DNA from: Bursaphelenchus xylophilus
Lineage: Eukaryota; Nematoda; Chromadorea; Rhabditida; Aphelenchoididae
Assembly (NCBI GenBank): GCA_904066235.2
Contig: CAJFCV020000002.1
Coordinates: 1 to 64,000, forward strand
Direction: 5' to 3'
DNA: 64,000 nt
Below, one piece after another: positions 61,433-64,000 of this stretch. Made by a program: the position numbers and the translations under genes. Under the pieces are notes generated by a model, which did not search any database, was not told the origin of the DNA, and saw nothing but the letters and a program-made list of their open reading frames with translations. How positions within the stretch are numbered: position 1 is the first letter of the stretch; the number at the start of each line of letters is the position of its first letter.

Positions 61433-62661
61433 CCATGGTCATTTCTTCCACTCTTCGCGGTCGAACAAGCGGGGTTTCGAAAAGGCTACTCAACCATAGA
61501 CCACATCATGACAATCAACTTGCTCATTGAGAAGTGTCGTGAATGGGATCTTCCTCTGCACATGGTCTTCATCGACTTCAAGAAGGCATTTGACAGCATC
61601 AAATTTGTTTGCATTTGGAGGGCACTGGAAGAATGTGGAGTAGACGAATGCACAGTGAGAATGATCCAGCAACTTTACGCTGCCGGTCGCTCATACTTAT
61701 GCCTGGGATCAAGTCAAGTGGAGTTTGAAGTCCAACGAGGAGTCCGACAAGGAGACTCACTCTCGCCTTCTCGCCTTTACTGTTTGTTCTTACTCTGCAA
61801 TGGTGTCTGAAAAAGATTAACTGGAGAAACAGAGGATATCTAATTGGCCAGCGTCGACTCAACTGCTTAGCCTACGCCGATGATCTTGTGCTGTGCTCAT
61901 CAGCGGTCAACACGCTTTAGACTATGGTGGACGACCTGACCGAAGCGGCGAGATCAGTTGGACTGGAAGTGAACGCCAACAAAACCAACTGGATGTCCAC
62001 CAACTCTACTGGACAGACTTTAATGGTCAACGGCGTGGAATTGGGGTTAGTACAGTCACTTGTGTACTTAGGCCAAATTATACACCTTCCAAGAGACCAC
62101 GGTGCAGAAGTAAATAGGCGAGTAAGCTCGGCGTGGAATGTCTACCGAAAAGTCCGCAGCCTAATGCGAAGCCGGATGACGCCCATGGCTACGAAACGCA
62201 AGTCCTGGCATGTTTGTGTCCTACCAGCTTTTTTGTACGGATCTGAAGCTTGGGCACTGACGAAATCGTCCGAAACAAAGCTGGTCAGATGCCAAAGACG
62301 AATGGAAAGGCATATGCTATGCCACCGACTTGTCGATCGTGTGCCGAACGCGACGATTCGAGACCGAACCAAGTTGAAAGACGTGATTCAAGAAGCTCGA
62401 AAGAGGAAGTGGAAATTTGCGAAGAAGATTGTGGAAGGAGACCAGGAAAGATGGGAAGCACGGCTTCTGAACTGGAAGCCCGATACCAAAAGGCCGCTGG
62501 GAAGACCAAGAACGCGAAGACGACTTCAAGAACTTCTACAAGTTTAACATAGTGGGACAGAACTGGAGAACCGACGTGACATTCCCATCTTGGCCCCGAA
62601 TCATGGCCCGTTTCTTTACTTTTGATAGATGATTAGCGGAAATAAATTAAAATTAAATTAA
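61433..62661 (+). mobile_element. RTE-type non-LTR retrotransposon, 5' truncated
   Basis: A perfect 12-bp target duplication ATTTGAAATGTT flanks it (61421-61432 and 62662-62673). Reverse transcriptase blocks in order: AVEQAGFRKGYSTIDHI, MVFIDFKKAFDS, QRGVRQGDSLSP, the active site LAYADDLVLCS, VGLEVNANKTNWM and VYLGQIIHLPRDH; then the C-terminal region LPAFLYGSEAWAL, MERHMLCHRLVDRVPN and GRPRTR. At least two shifts (about 61770 and 61917, where a TAG also falls) break the ORF. The endonuclease is missing through 5' truncation. The 3' end is a short A/T-rich tail (AAATTAAAATTAAATTAA). It is dead, but the clean duplication suggests a fairly recent insertion. Confidence 0.9.
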
Positions 62662-62780
62662 ATTTGAAATGTTAATATTCCCATATTTTTTTATCTTAAA
62701 TTTGAAGCCGCTACATGGCCCAAAACTAAGTGCCTTTATCGTTATCACACTGATACAGTATTATAAAGCAACTCTCCAAT

Positions 62781-63302
62781 ATATAGGGCTCGGGGTCTTT
62801 ACTTTTCATCGGCTCTGCGAATTTGTTTTGCAAAAAGGCGTTCAGCACGCCCTGCTGAACGCTTTTTCGCAAAATCGGTTCAGCAGTTTCTTCTGTCGAA
62901 ATTTCGTGAACGGGAAATGATAAAAGCCGTTCATTTTGTGAATTTTCGTCCTGTTTTTTCTTTTTTTTTGGTAGATTTCGAAACCGTCTGAATTAGTTCA
63001 GAGTCGGCTGAACTAGTGCAAAAAACCGAGGTCTTTGAACACGTTAACCTGTTAATTTTCCTTTGAAAATTTTATAACCAGTGAATTGGTTCAATGTTTT
63101 GTGAACCAATTCAAACATTGAACCCCCTTTCCAATCGGCTCTGAACGGGTTGGACACCAGTTCAAACCGTGAACGGTTTATTGCAAAAACCGTTCACGAT
63201 TTGAACTGATTTTGCAAAAAGGCGTTCAGCGGAAATTCTGAACGCCTTTTTGCAAAACAAATTCGCAGAGCCGATGAAAAGTAAAGACCCCGAGCCCTAT
63301 AT
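62781..63302. mobile_element. MITE with 80-bp inverted ends (ATATAGGGCTCGGGG)
   Basis: ATATAGGGCTCGGGGTCTTT, TTTTCATCGGCTCTGCGAAT and TTTGCAAAAAGGCGTTCAG are read inward from both ends, nearly perfectly. The interior repeats GTTCA-based words in both orientations (GGTTCAG, GAACCAATTC, GTTCAAACCGTGAACGG). Target duplication is ambiguous: TATA borders both ends and may belong to the element. Confidence 0.85.
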
Positions 63303-63491
63303 CACGCCACAAATCCGGGAAATATATGAATATTGATTTGGGGGACTAAAAAATTTTTTAATATCTGAAAGATGTGGCCTTAAATGTGAATATAAGTGCG
63401 TGCAGGGGCAAATTCGCGCTTCCAGGGTTCGCGAAACCGGAGCAAACGAGTGTGTCTTGCGGTTTACAAAAAATTTATTCACTCTTGATTC

Positions 63492-63706
63492 CTTCCGTTC
63501 ACACCGCGGTGAGCGGTTGGGTTTCCTGCCGACGATGCCGTTGCTGGCAACAACCCCTACGGAGGATGGCAGAAGCTCAAGCCGTGGCAGGACCTGCTTG
63601 AGGATTGGCACACTGGATAACCGACGTGACATCCCCATCTTGGCCCCGAATCATGGCCCGTTTCTCTACTTTTGATAGATGATCAGCGGAAATAAAATGA
63701 ATTGAA
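63492..63706 (+). mobile_element. Short insertion sharing an RTE 3' tail (SINE-like)
   Basis: A 9-bp duplication TCTTGATTC flanks it (63483-63491 and 63707-63715). The last 90 or so bases (ACCGACGTGACAT, CCATCTTGGCCCCGAATCAT, ACTTTTGATAGATGAT, then an A-rich tail) match the RTE 3' end at 62569-62650. The first 120 bases (GTTGGGTTTCCTGCCGACG, ACGGAGGATGGCAGAAGCTC) do not. No polymerase III boxes are visible. It could be a SINE that borrows the RTE tail, or the end of another RTE subfamily. Confidence 0.65.
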
Positions 63707-63821
63707 TCTTGATTCAAGCGTGCAATGTAAGGACAGAATATTGTTTCAATAGTTTATTCATGATATAACAACTATGCTCTGCAGCTTATTCATTTATAAT
63801 ATATACCCGTAATGAACAAAA

Positions 63822-64000
63822 TTATGCGATTTTTTCTGATTTCATCTTATTTGCCACCAGCTGGCGGGCCACAACCGTACCCAGTTTCCTCGCGGCAAAG
63901 ATTGTTACCCATAGCGCTGTCACAAACACGGCGAAGATAAAAAGGGCGGCATCCACACAGAAGTACTGAACCCAGCTCATTGGCGGGATATTCACCTTCT
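63822..64000 (-). CDS. UDP-glucuronosyltransferase, copy 2 (3' end only)
   Basis: The minus-strand last exon of a second UGT runs off the window edge. Visible residues KVNIPPMSWVQYFCVDAALF, VFVTALWVTIFAARKLGTVV and ANKMKSEKIA differ from copy 1 at only a few positions (V to I, C to R in AR.LVANK, and a shorter tail). The 3' flank is also shared with copy 1 (58442-58658) and is interrupted by the insertion at 63492. Same strand and orientation as copy 1, so it is a tandem duplicate; whether the rest is intact cannot be seen. Confidence 0.9.
   Translation of the reverse strand, partial: KVNIPPMSWVQYFCVDAALFIFAVFVTALWVTIFAARKLGTVVARQLVANKMKSEKIA

Overview
This window is eukaryotic and almost certainly from a nematode. 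The genes are split by short introns (mostly 40 to 130 bases) with a T-rich TTTCAG acceptor. The gene content also fits: two tandem sigma-type glutathione S-transferases, a multi-exon UDP-glucuronosyltransferase, two GT92 (DUF23) glycosyltransferase genes, a small nanos-like zinc-finger gene, and a Fes/Fer-like cytoplasmic tyrosine kinase. I cannot name the species.

The window falls into two halves. From about 0.2 to 26 kb nearly every recognisable gene is broken or partial: an unrecognised minus-strand gene, an N-terminal stub of succinate-semialdehyde dehydrogenase, two GT92 copies, a Helitron remnant, a GM130-like golgin, the WASH-complex subunit WASHC4/SWIP, a TSR1 C-terminal fragment abutting a CDK11 fragment, a tyrosine kinase, V-ATPase subunit B with a duplicated 3' end, and a C-terminal piece of a histidine phosphatase. 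Most carry one-base frameshifts although the protein sequence is otherwise well conserved. The nanos-like gene is the exception and reads through. From 31 to 64 kb the genes are intact when spliced by hand, with exon lengths summing to whole codons: an unrecognised 183-aa Q/N-rich protein, TTC27 (787 aa, 10 exons), an unrecognised 260-aa protein, TIMM22 (213 aa), a beta-1,3-glucuronosyltransferase (325 aa), an unrecognised 232-aa membrane protein, two GSTs (209 and 206 aa) and a UGT (536 aa). The 3' end of a second, nearly identical UGT runs off the right edge.

Non-autonomous transposons fill much of the rest. The most striking are at least seven elements, most with 8-bp target-site duplications that I could read directly, whose bodies are short GC-rich motifs repeated in opposite orientations at the two ends. 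There are five terminal types: GGCG...CGGG (two divergent members), CAGGGGTGGTC (two copies), TAGACATGGCTC (one long, one short) and CAGAGATTGCC. The duplication length and several termini suggest hAT-type mobilisation. Other repeats are Tc1/mariner-like MITEs with TA duplications, a 440-bp family starting GGGGAAGTACTCC (three copies plus one truncated), a 2.2-kb palindrome, two inverted-repeat structures containing tRNA-like boxes, an RTE-type retrotransposon with a 12-bp target duplication, and a short insertion sharing only that retrotransposon's 3' tail. Two MITEs sit inside coding exons, and removing each one plus one target copy restores the reading frame.

Few genes here act together. 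The GST pair and the UGT cluster are both phase II detoxification families and lie within about 9 kb, but they are separate transcription units. Names are from motif recognition by eye; no search was run.
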